In this document: positions 1 to 7,814 of the stretch, in pieces | Numbering within the stretch: position 1 is the first letter of the stretch | How the letters are laid out: every line of letters starts with the position of its first letter | Assembly: GCA_964636575.1 (NCBI GenBank) | Contig: CAZWSE010000055.1 | Location: 1-24,054 of the forward strand | From: CAZWSE01 sp964636575 | GTDB taxonomy: Bacteria; Pseudomonadota; Alphaproteobacteria; Rhodobacterales; Rhodobacteraceae | DNA: 24,054 bases | Direction of reading: 5' to 3' | The notes under the pieces: generated by a model | What the model was told of the DNA's origin: nothing | The model's database searches: none | The model's input: the letters and a program-made list of their open reading frames with translations, nothing else | Translations under genes and position numbers: made by a program

Positions 1-805
1 AGCGGTGAATGCCCTCCATCGTGGCATTGAACCCCATGGTCCAGCGCCAGAACAAGGCAGCACGCTCGGTGGCGGTGCCACGGTCAACGATCTGTTCCAG
101 CTCACGGTCGCCGCCGTAACGGGTGACAGCCAGAATGGTCGCGCCATGCATCGCAAAAAGCAGGACGGACCCATAAAGGAACACAATCGAAAGACAGTGG
201 AACGGGTTGTAGTACAGGTTGCCGTAGCGGATGGAAAAGGCGGTCGTCCAATCCAAGTGCGGGAAGATGCCATACGGCACAGCCTCAGACCAGCTGCCCA
301 TCAGGATGGGGCGAAACAGACCAAGCACCAGAACCAGCCACAGCAATGCGGCAAAGGCCCAAGCGACGTGCTTGCCCATCTTGTGCTGTTGGGCCAGCTG
401 ATAGGTGCGCAGCCACCATGTGACACAGCCCGCCAGAAAGAACATACCGGCAATGATAAAGGCACCGCCATCGTTCAAGGGGGGCATCGACAGCCCGTAT
501 TCAGGCGACGGAGGCTCCAAAGCCAACCAGAACAACTGGCGGATAAACTCGGGCACCGACCAGCCAACCTGGGCCAGCATGGAAAAGCCGACGATATTGA
601 ACCAGATCATAAAGCAGACGCAGGAAATGACGCCGTAAGATCCGATATTGATGGGGCCAAGCTGGGCGTTTCCGAAGAACCCGAACAGGGTGGAAAAGCC
701 GGGCTTGCCTGCACGCAGATCGGTCATCTCGCCGCTGTCGTCCATGCCCATTTCGGGATGGCCCTGTACTTGGACCTGCGCAAAAATGTTTTGATAGTCA
801 GCCAT
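1..805 (-). CDS. pufM: Photosynthetic reaction centre M subunit (3' end outside window)
   Basis: PufM forms the heterodimeric membrane core of the type II reaction centre with PufL and holds the special-pair bacteriochlorophylls, bacteriopheophytin, quinones and iron. The first 268 codons are present; about 40-60 C-terminal residues are cut off by the window start. Key ligands sit where the family has them: His183 (FPHLDW) for the special pair, His203 (NPFHC), His220 and His267 for iron, and Glu235 as the fifth iron ligand. Each is one above the mature Rhodobacter numbering because the initiator Met is counted. Several hydrophobic membrane helices are visible. The ATG lies 2 nt after the pufL stop, so it is the next cistron of the puf operon. 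Whether pufC or pufX follows cannot be seen. Confidence 0.97.
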   Translation of the reverse strand, partial: MADYQNIFAQVQVQGHPEMGMDDSGEMTDLRAGKPGFSTLFGFFGNAQLGPINIGSYGVISCVCFMIWFNIVGFSMLAQVGWSVPEFIRQLFWLALEPPSPEYGLSMPPLNDGGAFIIAGMFFLAGCVTWWLRTYQLAQQHKMGKHVAWAFAALLWLVLVLGLFRPILMGSWSEAVPYGIFPHLDWTTAFSIRYGNLYYNPFHCLSIVFLYGSVLLFAMHGATILAVTRYGGDRELEQIVDRGTATERAALFWRWTMGFNATMEGIHR

Positions 806-807
806 GA

Positions 808-1647
808 TTACATCCCCACCTGCGAACCCCAGATCGGCAGCGTCAGCCACCAGTTCCACCATTCAGGCCAACCGGCCGTCCAGACAGGACCCGAGATAAT
901 GATACAAACCGCAGAGAAGAACACAGCGTTGATCGCCAGCAGGAACCCTACGCGGTGGATGCCAAGCGTGCCGACGGAATAGCCGATGTAATCGCGGAAA
1001 AAGGTGTCTTCGTGATCCGGCGTCTTCATCTCTTCACCCTTCTCAGGGTTGGCAGCAGACAAGATCAACCCGCCATGCAAGGCCAAAGCCAGCGTGGTGG
1101 TGAAGAACAGGGTCACAGCCAGCATGTGGGCCGGATTGTAGTGAAAGTGCAGATAGGCGTAGCCGGTGTTGCTGACCCAATCGAGATGGCTGAAGATGCC
1201 GTAGGGAAAGCCGTGGCCCCAAGCGCCCATCAAAAGGGGGCGGAAAATGACAAGGGTCACATAGGCCAGAATGGCGAAACTAAAGGCGAAGGGCACGTGG
1301 TATCCCATGCCAAGTTTGCGGCAAATTTCAACTTCGCGCAGGGCCCAGCTTATGAAGGCACCGGTGGCGCAAAAGGTAATGATCTGCCACAGGCCGCCTT
1401 CCATCAAGGGGGCCATCCCAAGACCGTAGCTCAGGTCAGGGGGGGCAATATTGATAAGCCATGGGTTGAACGTGCCCTGTTGGGACGCGCCCCAGAAAAT
1501 CAGAATGGTGCCCAGAAGGGCAAAAAAGGCAGTCGTGACCCCGAAGAAGCCCACGTAAAACGGGCCAACCCAGAAGTCGAACAAATCACCGCCGATCAGC
1601 GTCCCTCCGCGGACGCGATACTTTCTCTCGAAGCTGAGCAATGCCAT
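808..1647 (-). CDS. pufL: Photosynthetic reaction centre L subunit
   Basis: PufL is the second core subunit of the reaction centre and carries the active branch of cofactors and the QB site. The 279 residues match the usual length (about 280). It begins MALLSFERKYR, the standard N-terminus. Ligands visible: His154 (accessory bacteriochlorophyll), His174 (special pair), His191 and His231 (iron), Glu213 (QB proton delivery; Glu212 in mature Rhodobacter numbering). Five membrane helices can be traced. It lies 128 bp downstream of pufA, separated by a strong hairpin, and is followed after 2 nt by pufM. The differential expression of antenna and reaction centre known in Rhodobacter is set by that hairpin; applying this here is inference. 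Confidence 0.98.
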   Translation of the reverse strand: MALLSFERKYRVRGGTLIGGDLFDFWVGPFYVGFFGVTTAFFALLGTILIFWGASQQGTFNPWLINIAPPDLSYGLGMAPLMEGGLWQIITFCATGAFISWALREVEICRKLGMGYHVPFAFSFAILAYVTLVIFRPLLMGAWGHGFPYGIFSHLDWVSNTGYAYLHFHYNPAHMLAVTLFFTTTLALALHGGLILSAANPEKGEEMKTPDHEDTFFRDYIGYSVGTLGIHRVGFLLAINAVFFSAVCIIISGPVWTAGWPEWWNWWLTLPIWGSQVGM

Positions 1648-1719
1648 CTTCTTGTCTCCGCGTATTTAGCGGCCCGTTCGGTTGTCCGACACAGCCGTCG
1701 TTTCCAGTTATCTTTGTTT

Positions 1720-1753
1720 GTTGCGGGCGGAGGGGTGAGACCCCGCCCGCAAC
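1720..1753 (-). promoter_or_regulatory. Stable pufA-pufL intercistronic hairpin
   Basis: An 11-bp perfect GC-rich inverted repeat (GTTGCGGGCGG at 1720-1730 with CCGCCCGCAAC at 1743-1753) lies 22 nt after the pufA stop in the sense of transcription, with further GGT/ACC pairing inside. There is no long U tract, so it is not a convincing intrinsic terminator. In Rhodobacter the equivalent hairpin blocks 3' exonuclease decay, so that pufBA message outlasts pufLM message and more LH1 than reaction centre is made. The same role is inferred here from position and strength. Confidence 0.8.
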
Positions 1754-1775
1754 TTTAGTCTTAACTACGAAGGGC

Positions 1776-1946
1776 TTACCCGCCTGAGTGCTTCTCAGAT
1801 GCAAGGTCGAACCAGTTGTAGCCTTCTGAACCCGTGCTCAGCAGGACGAGATGAATCATCGCTGCCAAAAGGAACAGAAAAACGCCCTGTGCTACAAACA
1901 CACGACGGGGATCAAAGATGAGCCAGATTTTGTAAAACTTCGCCAT
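1776..1946 (-). CDS. pufA: Light-harvesting LH1 alpha polypeptide
   Basis: A 56-residue antenna protein starting MAKFYKIWLIFDPRRVFVAQ, the typical LH1 alpha N-terminus. It has one transmembrane helix (about residues 15-38) with His32 in AAMIHLVLLS as the bacteriochlorophyll ligand. The C-terminal tail is polar (EGYNWFDLASEKHSGG). A good ribosome binding site (GGAGGG) lies 8 nt upstream of the ATG. The gene is 14 nt downstream of pufB, with which it forms the alpha/beta pair of the LH1 ring. Confidence 0.97.
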   Translation of the reverse strand: MAKFYKIWLIFDPRRVFVAQGVFLFLLAAMIHLVLLSTGSEGYNWFDLASEKHSGG

Positions 1947-1960
1947 TTTCTAATCCCTCC

Positions 1961-2110
1961 TCAGAACCAAGGACGCCAGATGAACACTGCCAGGTGAGCG
2001 ACAACGGCAACGGCTGAAAACAACCAAAGCCCGCTCATATAGACAGAGTGCAATTCCTGCGCCTGTTCGTCGGTTAGGCCTGTGAAAGACAGGCTTGAAT
2101 GATCAGCCAT
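1961..2110 (-). CDS. pufB: Light-harvesting LH1 beta polypeptide
   Basis: A 49-residue protein starting MADHSSLSFTGLTDEQAQEL, a standard LH1 beta N-terminus. The single membrane helix (about residues 22-45) contains His39 in VVAHLAVFIWRPWF, the bacteriochlorophyll ligand, and ends with the conserved W-R-P-W motif. A strong GGAGG ribosome binding site precedes the ATG by about 8 nt. First antenna cistron of the operon, followed by pufA after 14 nt. Its upstream region is the structured pufQ-pufB spacer. Confidence 0.97.
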   Translation of the reverse strand: MADHSSLSFTGLTDEQAQELHSVYMSGLWLFSAVAVVAHLAVFIWRPWF

Positions 2111-2344
2111 AAAAATTCCTCCGGAACGTTATGCTGACGCCGCGCACCCCGCGGCTGGGTTTCCTTTGGGGTGTGACCCCCTCGGGTAACTGAAGGTCTG
2201 TTGCCAGACAGTCAGGTCGATGACCCTATGCCCCCCGAAAGAAGCATAGGGCCGTTCGGGAACCCGTTGGCGAAACGGGTCGTTGCATCCTTGGCGCCAT
2301 TGGTTGCCCAATGCTCAACCCGCCAAGGGCACAAATCTCTTGCG
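2111..2344 (-). promoter_or_regulatory. Structured pufQ-pufB spacer with several hairpins
   Basis: This 234-bp stretch has no convincing gene. It holds at least four inverted repeats: GGGGT/ACCCC (2168-2172 with 2176-2180), CCCTATG/CATAGGG (2224-2230 with 2245-2251), ACCCGTT/AACGGGT (2262-2268 with 2274-2280), and a nested pair, CCTTGGCG/CGCCAAGG (2289-2296 with 2321-2328) enclosing CATTGG/CCAATG. In Rhodobacter the same spacer carries processing sites and structures that set pufQ and pufBALM message levels. A like role is inferred here; no promoter could be assigned with confidence. Confidence 0.55.
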
Positions 2345-2566
2345 TCAGGCCGAAAAGATCATCGGCGTGATGATGCGGGCTTGTGACCACGCACGGGCCA
2401 TTGGCCCTTTGTCCGTAAAGCTGCGTGACCGGATCGCGGCCAGCATCCATGTCAGTGTGGCCAGCGGCAGCGTTGCCACAAAGATCACCGCGAAATAGAC
2501 CATAAACTCGGTCGAGGGCGTCTTGCGGGCGCGGAGCTGTGGCGCGTCACTTGTCATGTCACTCAT
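2345..2566 (-). CDS. pufQ: PufQ, puf operon / bacteriochlorophyll-related membrane protein
   Basis: A 73-residue protein with one hydrophobic segment (about residues 18-43, FMVYFAVIFVATLPLATLTWML) followed by a basic, polar tail, which matches PufQ in length, layout and position. PufQ is linked to bacteriochlorophyll supply for the antenna and reaction centre in Rhodobacter, though its biochemical role is not settled. The ATG overlaps the bchZ stop (ATGA), and a strong GGAGGAG ribosome binding site lies within the bchZ 3' end. This joins the bch and puf parts of the superoperon by translational coupling. Confidence 0.9.
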   Translation of the reverse strand: MSDMTSDAPQLRARKTPSTEFMVYFAVIFVATLPLATLTWMLAAIRSRSFTDKGPMARAWSQARIITPMIFSA

Positions 2567-4056
2567 GTCTTTTCTCCTCCTTGGTCTTCGTCGGACCGCG
2601 CGGCAGATGCCAATGCAGGGTCCAAAGCAGCGACGGTCTCAAGAACCACTCGTTCTGCTCCGGCCGCCAAAGCGGCCTCTTCAGCTGCATCCCTTAGGGT
2701 TTTCGCAGCAGAAATTCGGGTTAAAATCGGATGCTGTGCGACGATCTTGTCGAGCATCGTTTGCGCGTCCGCATCCCACGGGAAATCGCGGCGCAAATTG
2801 GTTGGCGTTGCAGGGGCGGCGTCCATTTCCGTGCCAAGCGGCAGGATATGGAACAGCGCATCAAACAGACCATTGCAGATCTCTTGGATCATATAGGTCG
2901 CACCCGCGTAGCCCATAAAGGGCGTGCCCGTCGCACGACGGATCGCAGCACCGGGGAAACTGGCCGGAATGAACGAAGGTGCGGGACCAAAGCCCGCCTT
3001 CAGCTCGGCCAGATACATCTTTTCGTTGATGGACCCCATCACAATCAAAGGCCGTTTCTGACCCATCAAGGCACGGACTTCTTCGTTGTTGGTTTTCTTG
3101 CCCGCCGTGCGGCTGACCGCAAAGGCACAAGGCAGCCCCATGTCGTCTTCCAGGAACAACCGGATGCCACGGGCATAGGTCTCATTGGCGACAATCGCAA
3201 AAGATGCCGTCGCAAAGAAATCCTGCGTCACCGACCGCCACAAGTCCCAAACGGGTTTGATGGTCGAATGCTTTTCACGCTCAATGAACGGTTCAGGGTC
3301 AAGGCCCAACTGCTCGCCCAAAGTGCGCAAGAACTTGGTGGTACTCTCGATCCCGATGGGGGCTTGCAGGTAGGGCTTGTTCAACACCTCACACAAGCCG
3401 CGCCCGAACTCTCGGTACATACAGATGTTCACATCGGCATTCACCAGATTGCGCATTTCGGCCACATGGGCACCCAGCGGCATCACCATGTTGACCTCAG
3501 CACCAAGCCCTTCGACCAAGCGTCGAATTTCGGCCAGATCAGACGGCATATTGAACGTACCATACATCGGCCCGAGGATGTTGACGCGGGGCTTGGCCCC
3601 TTCTTCACGCTTCTTCTCGGGCGGCATCCGGCCTTTGGTCATGCCAAACTCGGTAAAGATCCAAGTCATAGCGCGATCAGCCGCCTGCCATTGATCCTCA
3701 TCAATCGTGCGGGGCAAGAAGCGTTGAATGTTGGTGCCTTGCGGGGTCACACCGCCACCGATCATCTCGGCGATAGATCCGGTGACAACGACGGCAGGCA
3801 ACGCAGGGTCCAGCGTGTCCCAAGCCCGCTTCATCGCGTCCTCGGTGCCTTGGCCCATTTCGTCTTCAGACAGGCCAGTAACCACAATAGGCAATTCGTG
3901 CGGTGGCAAAGCGTCGGTGTAATGCAAGACAGAGGTGACCGGCAGGTTCTCACAGCCCACAGGCCCGTCGATCACAACCTGCAATCCTTTGACAGCACAA
4001 AAGGCGTAAACCGCCCCCCAATACCCGCCAGCGCGATCATGATCTTGGATCAGCAT
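2563..4056 (-). CDS. bchZ: Chlorophyllide a reductase subunit Z
   Basis: BchZ pairs with BchY in the catalytic component of chlorophyllide a oxidoreductase, the nitrogenase-like enzyme that reduces ring B on the way to bacteriochlorophyll a. I chose the ATG at 4056 (MLIQDHDRAGGYWGAVYAF). It gives 497 residues, near the family length (about 490), and places the conserved Cys of GPVGCENLP at residue 35, which is the number of the BchZ cluster ligand in R. capsulatus. A longer in-frame ORF starts at a GTG at 4110 and would add 18 residues encoded by tandem repeats; this is less likely but not excluded. It ends in ATGA with pufQ. Confidence 0.96.
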   Translation of the reverse strand: MLIQDHDRAGGYWGAVYAFCAVKGLQVVIDGPVGCENLPVTSVLHYTDALPPHELPIVVTGLSEDEMGQGTEDAMKRAWDTLDPALPAVVVTGSIAEMIGGGVTPQGTNIQRFLPRTIDEDQWQAADRAMTWIFTEFGMTKGRMPPEKKREEGAKPRVNILGPMYGTFNMPSDLAEIRRLVEGLGAEVNMVMPLGAHVAEMRNLVNADVNICMYREFGRGLCEVLNKPYLQAPIGIESTTKFLRTLGEQLGLDPEPFIEREKHSTIKPVWDLWRSVTQDFFATASFAIVANETYARGIRLFLEDDMGLPCAFAVSRTAGKKTNNEEVRALMGQKRPLIVMGSINEKMYLAELKAGFGPAPSFIPASFPGAAIRRATGTPFMGYAGATYMIQEICNGLFDALFHILPLGTEMDAAPATPTNLRRDFPWDADAQTMLDKIVAQHPILTRISAAKTLRDAAEEAALAAGAERVVLETVAALDPALASAARSDEDQGGEKT

Positions 4057-4082
4057 AGGCCACCGCCAGTCTGCACCTGTCG

Positions 4083-4126
4083 GTGTACAGGTTGTGTACG
4101 GATTGTGCACAGGTTGTGCAGGCCAT
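4083..4126 (-). repeat. 11-bp tandem repeats with a perfect 15-bp inverted repeat, bchY-bchZ spacer
   Basis: On the + strand, 11-bp units follow head to tail: GTGTACAGGTT (4083-4093), GTGTACGGATT (4094-4104), GTGCACAGGTT (4105-4115), then a decayed unit at 4116-4126. Units 1 and 3 are 22 bp apart. The segment 4106-4120 reads TGCACA-GGT-TGTGCA, a perfect inverted repeat; 4084-4098 is a weaker copy. The array sits 27-70 bp upstream of the chosen bchZ start. It does not match the TGT-N12-ACA motif. Confidence 0.7.
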
Positions 4127-4153
4127 TTTGGGCCGTGATATCAAGGTGCACCA

Positions 4154-5731
4154 TCATATCATCTGCGCCGCCTGTGCCGCACGCGCTTGCTTGTCCAGCT
4201 TCTTCTGATGGGCTGCACGGAAGTCAGGACGCAGGTTCGGATCGCCTTCCCAAACGCCAGCGGTATCGCCGTCACCGACACCCTCAAAGAAGGCTTTCAT
4301 ATGTTCCATACGGGCCTTGTTGCCGATGGCAGCATTGATGACCTCAGCCAGTGATCCCGCCCCCGCAGGCCCCATCAAAGGCCGCGCAGAAATCAGGTTG
4401 GTGAAATACAAAGACGGAATGCCAAGCGCCTTAGCCTTCTGCACAACAGGGGTTGTGCCAATCGCAAGATCAGGCTTGATCGCTTCCATCGCGGCGCAAT
4501 CATCTTCCAATGAGGCGCGGTAAGTCACGGTCACACCCTTTGCACGCAGCCAATCGGCATCAGCAGCCGACCACGGTGTGTTAGGAACAGCCGTGCCCAC
4601 ATAAGGCACATTGGCACCGCTCTCAATGAGCAGACGGGCGACCAATAATTCCGAGCCTTCATAACCACTTAGCGTGATCGTTCCTTTGATCGGAGCTTTG
4701 GCCAAAGCATCCTTGATCACCGGCAAAAACGCATTTTGGGCAGCAGCAATCTGATCGGACGTCGCGCCATGGGCCTGACCAATACCGGCCAACCAATCAG
4801 CCGTGCCGTCATAGCCCACAGGGGCGGACCCCACGACAGGGCGACCAGCGGCCTTAAACTCGCGCACGGATGCGGTGTAGAACGGGTGGATCGCAGCAGC
4901 GACAGAACAATCAAGGGCAGCGTAAAGCTCGCGCCATTCGCGGGTCGGAACAACCGGACCAGCAGCCAAACCCATAGGGGCCAGCATCGCACCAATCATC
5001 ATCGGATCAGCAGGGAACATCTCGCCCAGCAAAGCAACCGTCGGGCGGTCGGATTTGCCCGTTTCAGGCATGGCAACGGGGCCCGCCTCAATCTCGGCGC
5101 GGGCATAATTCAGCATGGCGCCTGCCAGCACATCCTTCGCCTCGGCATGGGTCGGAATGCCAAAACCGGGGACATCAATGCCCACAACACGCACGCCATC
5201 AATCTGTTCAGGCAGCAGACGCAAAGGCACGCCGCTGGCAGTTGGAACACAAAGGTTGGTCACGACAATCGCATCAAGCTTATCAGGATCGGCGATCTCA
5301 TGGACCGCCTCGCGGATGTCCTCAAACAGCTTGCCGGTGACAAGCGTTTCGGAATTGAACGGCACATAGCCGACAGACCGGCGGGCACCGTAGAAATGGG
5401 ACACGAAAGACAGACCGTAAACGCAGCAGGCCGATCCAGACAGGATCGTGGCAACACGCTTCATCCGCAGACCCACACGCAACGACCCAAAGGCCGGACA
5501 CATGGATTGCGGCTGGTCATGCGGACCCATCGGGTAGTCTTCGGCGTATTGATCCAAAATCTCATTCTGACCGGCCATACGGGCAGCCGCCGCCATTTCA
5601 GGCTTGGACGTACATCCGCCGTCCATGGCCACAGGGGCGGTTTGGTCTGCCGTGCGCGTCAGGTCGCCATTGGGGTGACCTTTGATCACCTCGACCTTAT
5701 CGGCACCGTCATATGTGATTTCTTCACTCAC
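4154..5731 (-). CDS. bchY: Chlorophyllide a reductase subunit Y
   Basis: BchY forms the catalytic heterotetramer of chlorophyllide a oxidoreductase with BchZ and supplies three of four ligands to its 4Fe-4S cluster. Candidate ligands are Cys78 (SMCPAFGS), Cys103 (SACCVYG) and Cys161 (TNLCVPTASG). Their spacing (25 and 58) equals that of Cys62, Cys87 and Cys145 in R. capsulatus BchY. The protein has 525 residues, slightly long because of an N-terminal extension. The start is a GTG (GTGAGTGAAGAAATC) 4 nt past the bchX stop, with a GACGAGG ribosome binding site; no ATG fits. A 97-bp repeat-bearing spacer separates it from bchZ. Confidence 0.97.
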   Translation of the reverse strand: MSEEITYDGADKVEVIKGHPNGDLTRTADQTAPVAMDGGCTSKPEMAAAARMAGQNEILDQYAEDYPMGPHDQPQSMCPAFGSLRVGLRMKRVATILSGSACCVYGLSFVSHFYGARRSVGYVPFNSETLVTGKLFEDIREAVHEIADPDKLDAIVVTNLCVPTASGVPLRLLPEQIDGVRVVGIDVPGFGIPTHAEAKDVLAGAMLNYARAEIEAGPVAMPETGKSDRPTVALLGEMFPADPMMIGAMLAPMGLAAGPVVPTREWRELYAALDCSVAAAIHPFYTASVREFKAAGRPVVGSAPVGYDGTADWLAGIGQAHGATSDQIAAAQNAFLPVIKDALAKAPIKGTITLSGYEGSELLVARLLIESGANVPYVGTAVPNTPWSAADADWLRAKGVTVTYRASLEDDCAAMEAIKPDLAIGTTPVVQKAKALGIPSLYFTNLISARPLMGPAGAGSLAEVINAAIGNKARMEHMKAFFEGVGDGDTAGVWEGDPNLRPDFRAAHQKKLDKQARAAQAAQMI

Positions 5732-5735
5732 TGGA

Positions 5736-6737
5736 TCATGCCTCGTCGTAGACGACTTCTAGGGATGGTTTTGGCTCGGCATTGCTGCCGCGCATGTCCA
5801 TGTCTGTGGCAGGCACAAGCTGGTAATCACCGCCCGTGTCCTTGGCATCGAACAGGCCAAGCAACCCGTCCTGATCCAGCGGAACTGGGCGCACAGGCGG
5901 GGCAATCCCCACTGCATCGCCAAGACCTGCAAACATCTCGCCCCATTCGCTCTCCATCGTGCCAACGATTTGGTAGTTGGCAGATTTCTTGCGCAGGTCG
6001 TCGTTTTGCGGAATCGAGGCCAGAACCGGAATATCGACCGCTTCGGCAAAGGCTTGCGCCTCGCCTGTGCCATCGTCCTTGTTGATGACCAGTCCGGCGA
6101 CACCGACGTTGCCACCCAGTTTGCGGAAATACTCCACGGCCGAGCACACATTGTTGGCCACGTACAGTGACTGCAAATCGTTCGAGGCAACCAAGATCAC
6201 CTTTTGCGCCATGTCGCGGGCGATCGGCAGACCGAAGCCGCCACAAACCACGTCGCCCAAGAAGTCGAGCAAGACATAGTCAAAATCCCAATCATGGAAG
6301 CCCAGCTTTTCGAGCAGTTCAAATCCATGAATAATCCCACGGCCACCACAGCCGCGCCCCACTTCGGGGCCACCAAGTTCCATCGCGAAAACACCACCGC
6401 GCTTGAAGCACACATCGCCAATAGCGACTTCTTCGCCGGCAAGCTTCTTCTTCGATGAGGTCTCAATGATCGTCGGGCAAGCCTTGCCGCCAAACAGCAG
6501 GCTCGTCGTGTCAGATTTTGGGTCGCAACCAATCAGCAGAACACGCTTGCCCTGCTCGGCCATCATGTGGCTCAGGTTGGCCAGCGTGAAGGATTTACCG
6601 ATCCCGCCTTTGCCGTAGATCGCGATGATCTGGGTTTTGCTGGTCGGCTCGCCCTGCGGCACCTCTAGCGTTGGCTCGGCGGCTTCTTCGCGGAGACGTT
6701 GGTCGAAATCCTTGAGATTCGGCACTTCATCTTTCAT
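5736..6737 (-). CDS. bchX: Chlorophyllide a reductase iron protein BchX
   Basis: BchX is the ATP-dependent, NifH-like electron donor to BchYZ and works as a homodimer with a shared 4Fe-4S cluster. The P-loop GKGGIGKS is at residues 42-49. The cluster cysteines are Cys130 (GRGCGGRG) and Cys165 (DVVCGGFG). Starting at the ATG at 6737 (MKDEVPNLKDFDQRLREEA) gives 333 residues, the usual BchX length, and an ATGA overlap with the bchC stop. A longer frame begins with a GTG at 6773 inside bchC and is not needed. bchY follows after 4 nt. Confidence 0.97.
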   Translation of the reverse strand: MKDEVPNLKDFDQRLREEAAEPTLEVPQGEPTSKTQIIAIYGKGGIGKSFTLANLSHMMAEQGKRVLLIGCDPKSDTTSLLFGGKACPTIIETSSKKKLAGEEVAIGDVCFKRGGVFAMELGGPEVGRGCGGRGIIHGFELLEKLGFHDWDFDYVLLDFLGDVVCGGFGLPIARDMAQKVILVASNDLQSLYVANNVCSAVEYFRKLGGNVGVAGLVINKDDGTGEAQAFAEAVDIPVLASIPQNDDLRKKSANYQIVGTMESEWGEMFAGLGDAVGIAPPVRPVPLDQDGLLGLFDAKDTGGDYQLVPATDMDMRGSNAEPKPSLEVVYDEA

Positions 6738-7675
6738 GCGGCGTCCTTCCAGTTCAAAATCATTTTGAGGCACTCAGGATCTGAAAATGCCGTATCGTAA
6801 GCGCCGCTCGCACCAGCGGCGTCGGCTTGATGGGTGATAAGACCGTCCAGCGACAACGCGCCAGATTCGACCAAGGCCCGTGTGGCCGTAAGATCATCGC
6901 GGGCCCATTCGGCAGCCACGCGGAAACGCGCTTCTTTCATGAAGGCCGGCGGAAACCTGAACGACAAAGGCTGTGAATAGAAACCGGCCAGAACGATCTC
7001 GCCACCCTTTGCGATCCGACCCACAAGGTCGTTCAAAAGGGTGCCGTTGCCGGAAGCATCATAGATGGATCGATAGTCGCGACGCTCGTCAGTTTCAGGA
7101 TCAATGACCTCATAGCCCGTGGCCCCTGCCCTACGCGCGGGATCAATTTCCCAAACAGTCGGTGCAGGCGCACCAGCGGCAATCGTCAGACGCGCCAGCA
7201 AACGACCCAGCACACCGTGACCCACGATCAGGTCAGGCATCGCCTTGTCCAATCCCGCCATCGCATGACGCGCGGTCGCGGCCAAAGCCAGCAAAGACCC
7301 TTCAGCACCAAAGCCGCGGTCAATCTTGGTGACACGCTCACTGTCCGAAACCAGACGGGACGCGGACCCGCCGAACAGCCCAAAGGCGCCATCGTAGCAA
7401 TTGGCGCCGGGTACAAACACATAATCGCCAGGCTTGTAGCCGGACAGCGGACCGGCCTCGACAACTTCGCCAGCGGCCTCATAGCCCGGCACAAGCGGAT
7501 AACCCATTCCAGGGAACGGTGGCATCGTGCCATCCCAGAACAGTTTCTCGGTGCCCGTAGAAATGCCGGAATGGGCGATATCAACGACAACATCACCCGC
7601 AGCCGGCGCGTTCAGCGGCAGCACTTCAAGCCCGATCTCTTTTGGACCTTTCAGAAGAACGGCGATGGTATCCAA
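6734..7675 (-). CDS. bchC: Bacteriochlorophyllide a dehydrogenase (3-hydroxyethyl oxidation)
   Basis: BchC oxidises the 3-hydroxyethyl group to the 3-acetyl group in bacteriochlorophyllide a synthesis. The 313 residues form a zinc-alcohol-dehydrogenase-like (MDR) fold with an N-terminal GroES-like part (PGYEAAGEVVEAG near 64-75) and a Rossmann region (GHGVLG at 152-157). The start is a TTG (TTGGATACCATCGCC) with a GGAGA ribosome binding site 5 nt upstream. No ATG or GTG lies between it and the promoter region. Its own promoter carries two PpsR-type sites about 70-115 bp upstream, so it can be transcribed apart from crtEF. The 3' end overlaps bchX. Confidence 0.95.
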   Translation of the reverse strand: MDTIAVLLKGPKEIGLEVLPLNAPAAGDVVVDIAHSGISTGTEKLFWDGTMPPFPGMGYPLVPGYEAAGEVVEAGPLSGYKPGDYVFVPGANCYDGAFGLFGGSASRLVSDSERVTKIDRGFGAEGSLLALAATARHAMAGLDKAMPDLIVGHGVLGRLLARLTIAAGAPAPTVWEIDPARRAGATGYEVIDPETDERRDYRSIYDASGNGTLLNDLVGRIAKGGEIVLAGFYSQPLSFRFPPAFMKEARFRVAAEWARDDLTATRALVESGALSLDGLITHQADAAGASGAYDTAFSDPECLKMILNWKDAA

Positions 7676-7746
7676 TGTAGTCTCCGTCCCAGTTTGGCTA
7701 CGGTCTCTGTCTTGACGCAGAGACTCAGGTGTCTTGAATTTGGTAG

Positions 7747-7790
7747 TGTCAGTTTAGACTGACATACTAAAGTGTCAATTCTTTTAGACA
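7747..7790 (-). promoter_or_regulatory. bchC promoter with two tandem PpsR/CrtJ sites
   Basis: Two perfect TGT-N12-ACA sites, 7747-7764 (TGTCAGTTTAGACTGACA) and 7773-7790 (TGTCAATTCTTTTAGACA), are separated by 8 bp. This is the classic arrangement for cooperative PpsR/CrtJ repression of bch and crt promoters in Rhodobacter. A sigma-70-like promoter on the minus strand overlaps both: -35 TTGACA at 7773-7778 and -10 TAAACT at 7751-7756, spacer 16. Repression under high oxygen is inferred; the ppsR gene is not in the window. Confidence 0.88.
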
Positions 7791-7814
7791 CTTTTCGGAC
7801 AAGGGCGCAGGGCG

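Noticed and set aside
1720..1753. Intrinsic terminator after pufA
   Set aside because: The stem is strong but lacks a U tract and is followed by pufL, so an mRNA-stabilising hairpin is more likely.
5..1758. + strand ORFs of 325 and 267 codons opposite pufM, pufL and pufA
   Set aside because: Antisense to genes with all cofactor ligands in place; the codon pattern follows the minus-strand genes.
2731..4338. Long + strand ORF (535 codons) opposite bchZ
   Set aside because: It is antisense to a clear bchZ and the end of bchY; its sequence is rich in Arg, His and Gln with no recognisable domain, typical of a GC-rich antisense frame.
4736..6085. Long + strand ORF (449 codons) opposite bchY and bchX
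   Set aside because: Antisense shadow of two genes with intact catalytic cysteines; no domain or ribosome binding site.
6738..6773. Upstream GTG start for bchX
   Set aside because: The ATG at 6737 gives the usual 333 residues and an ATGA overlap with bchC.
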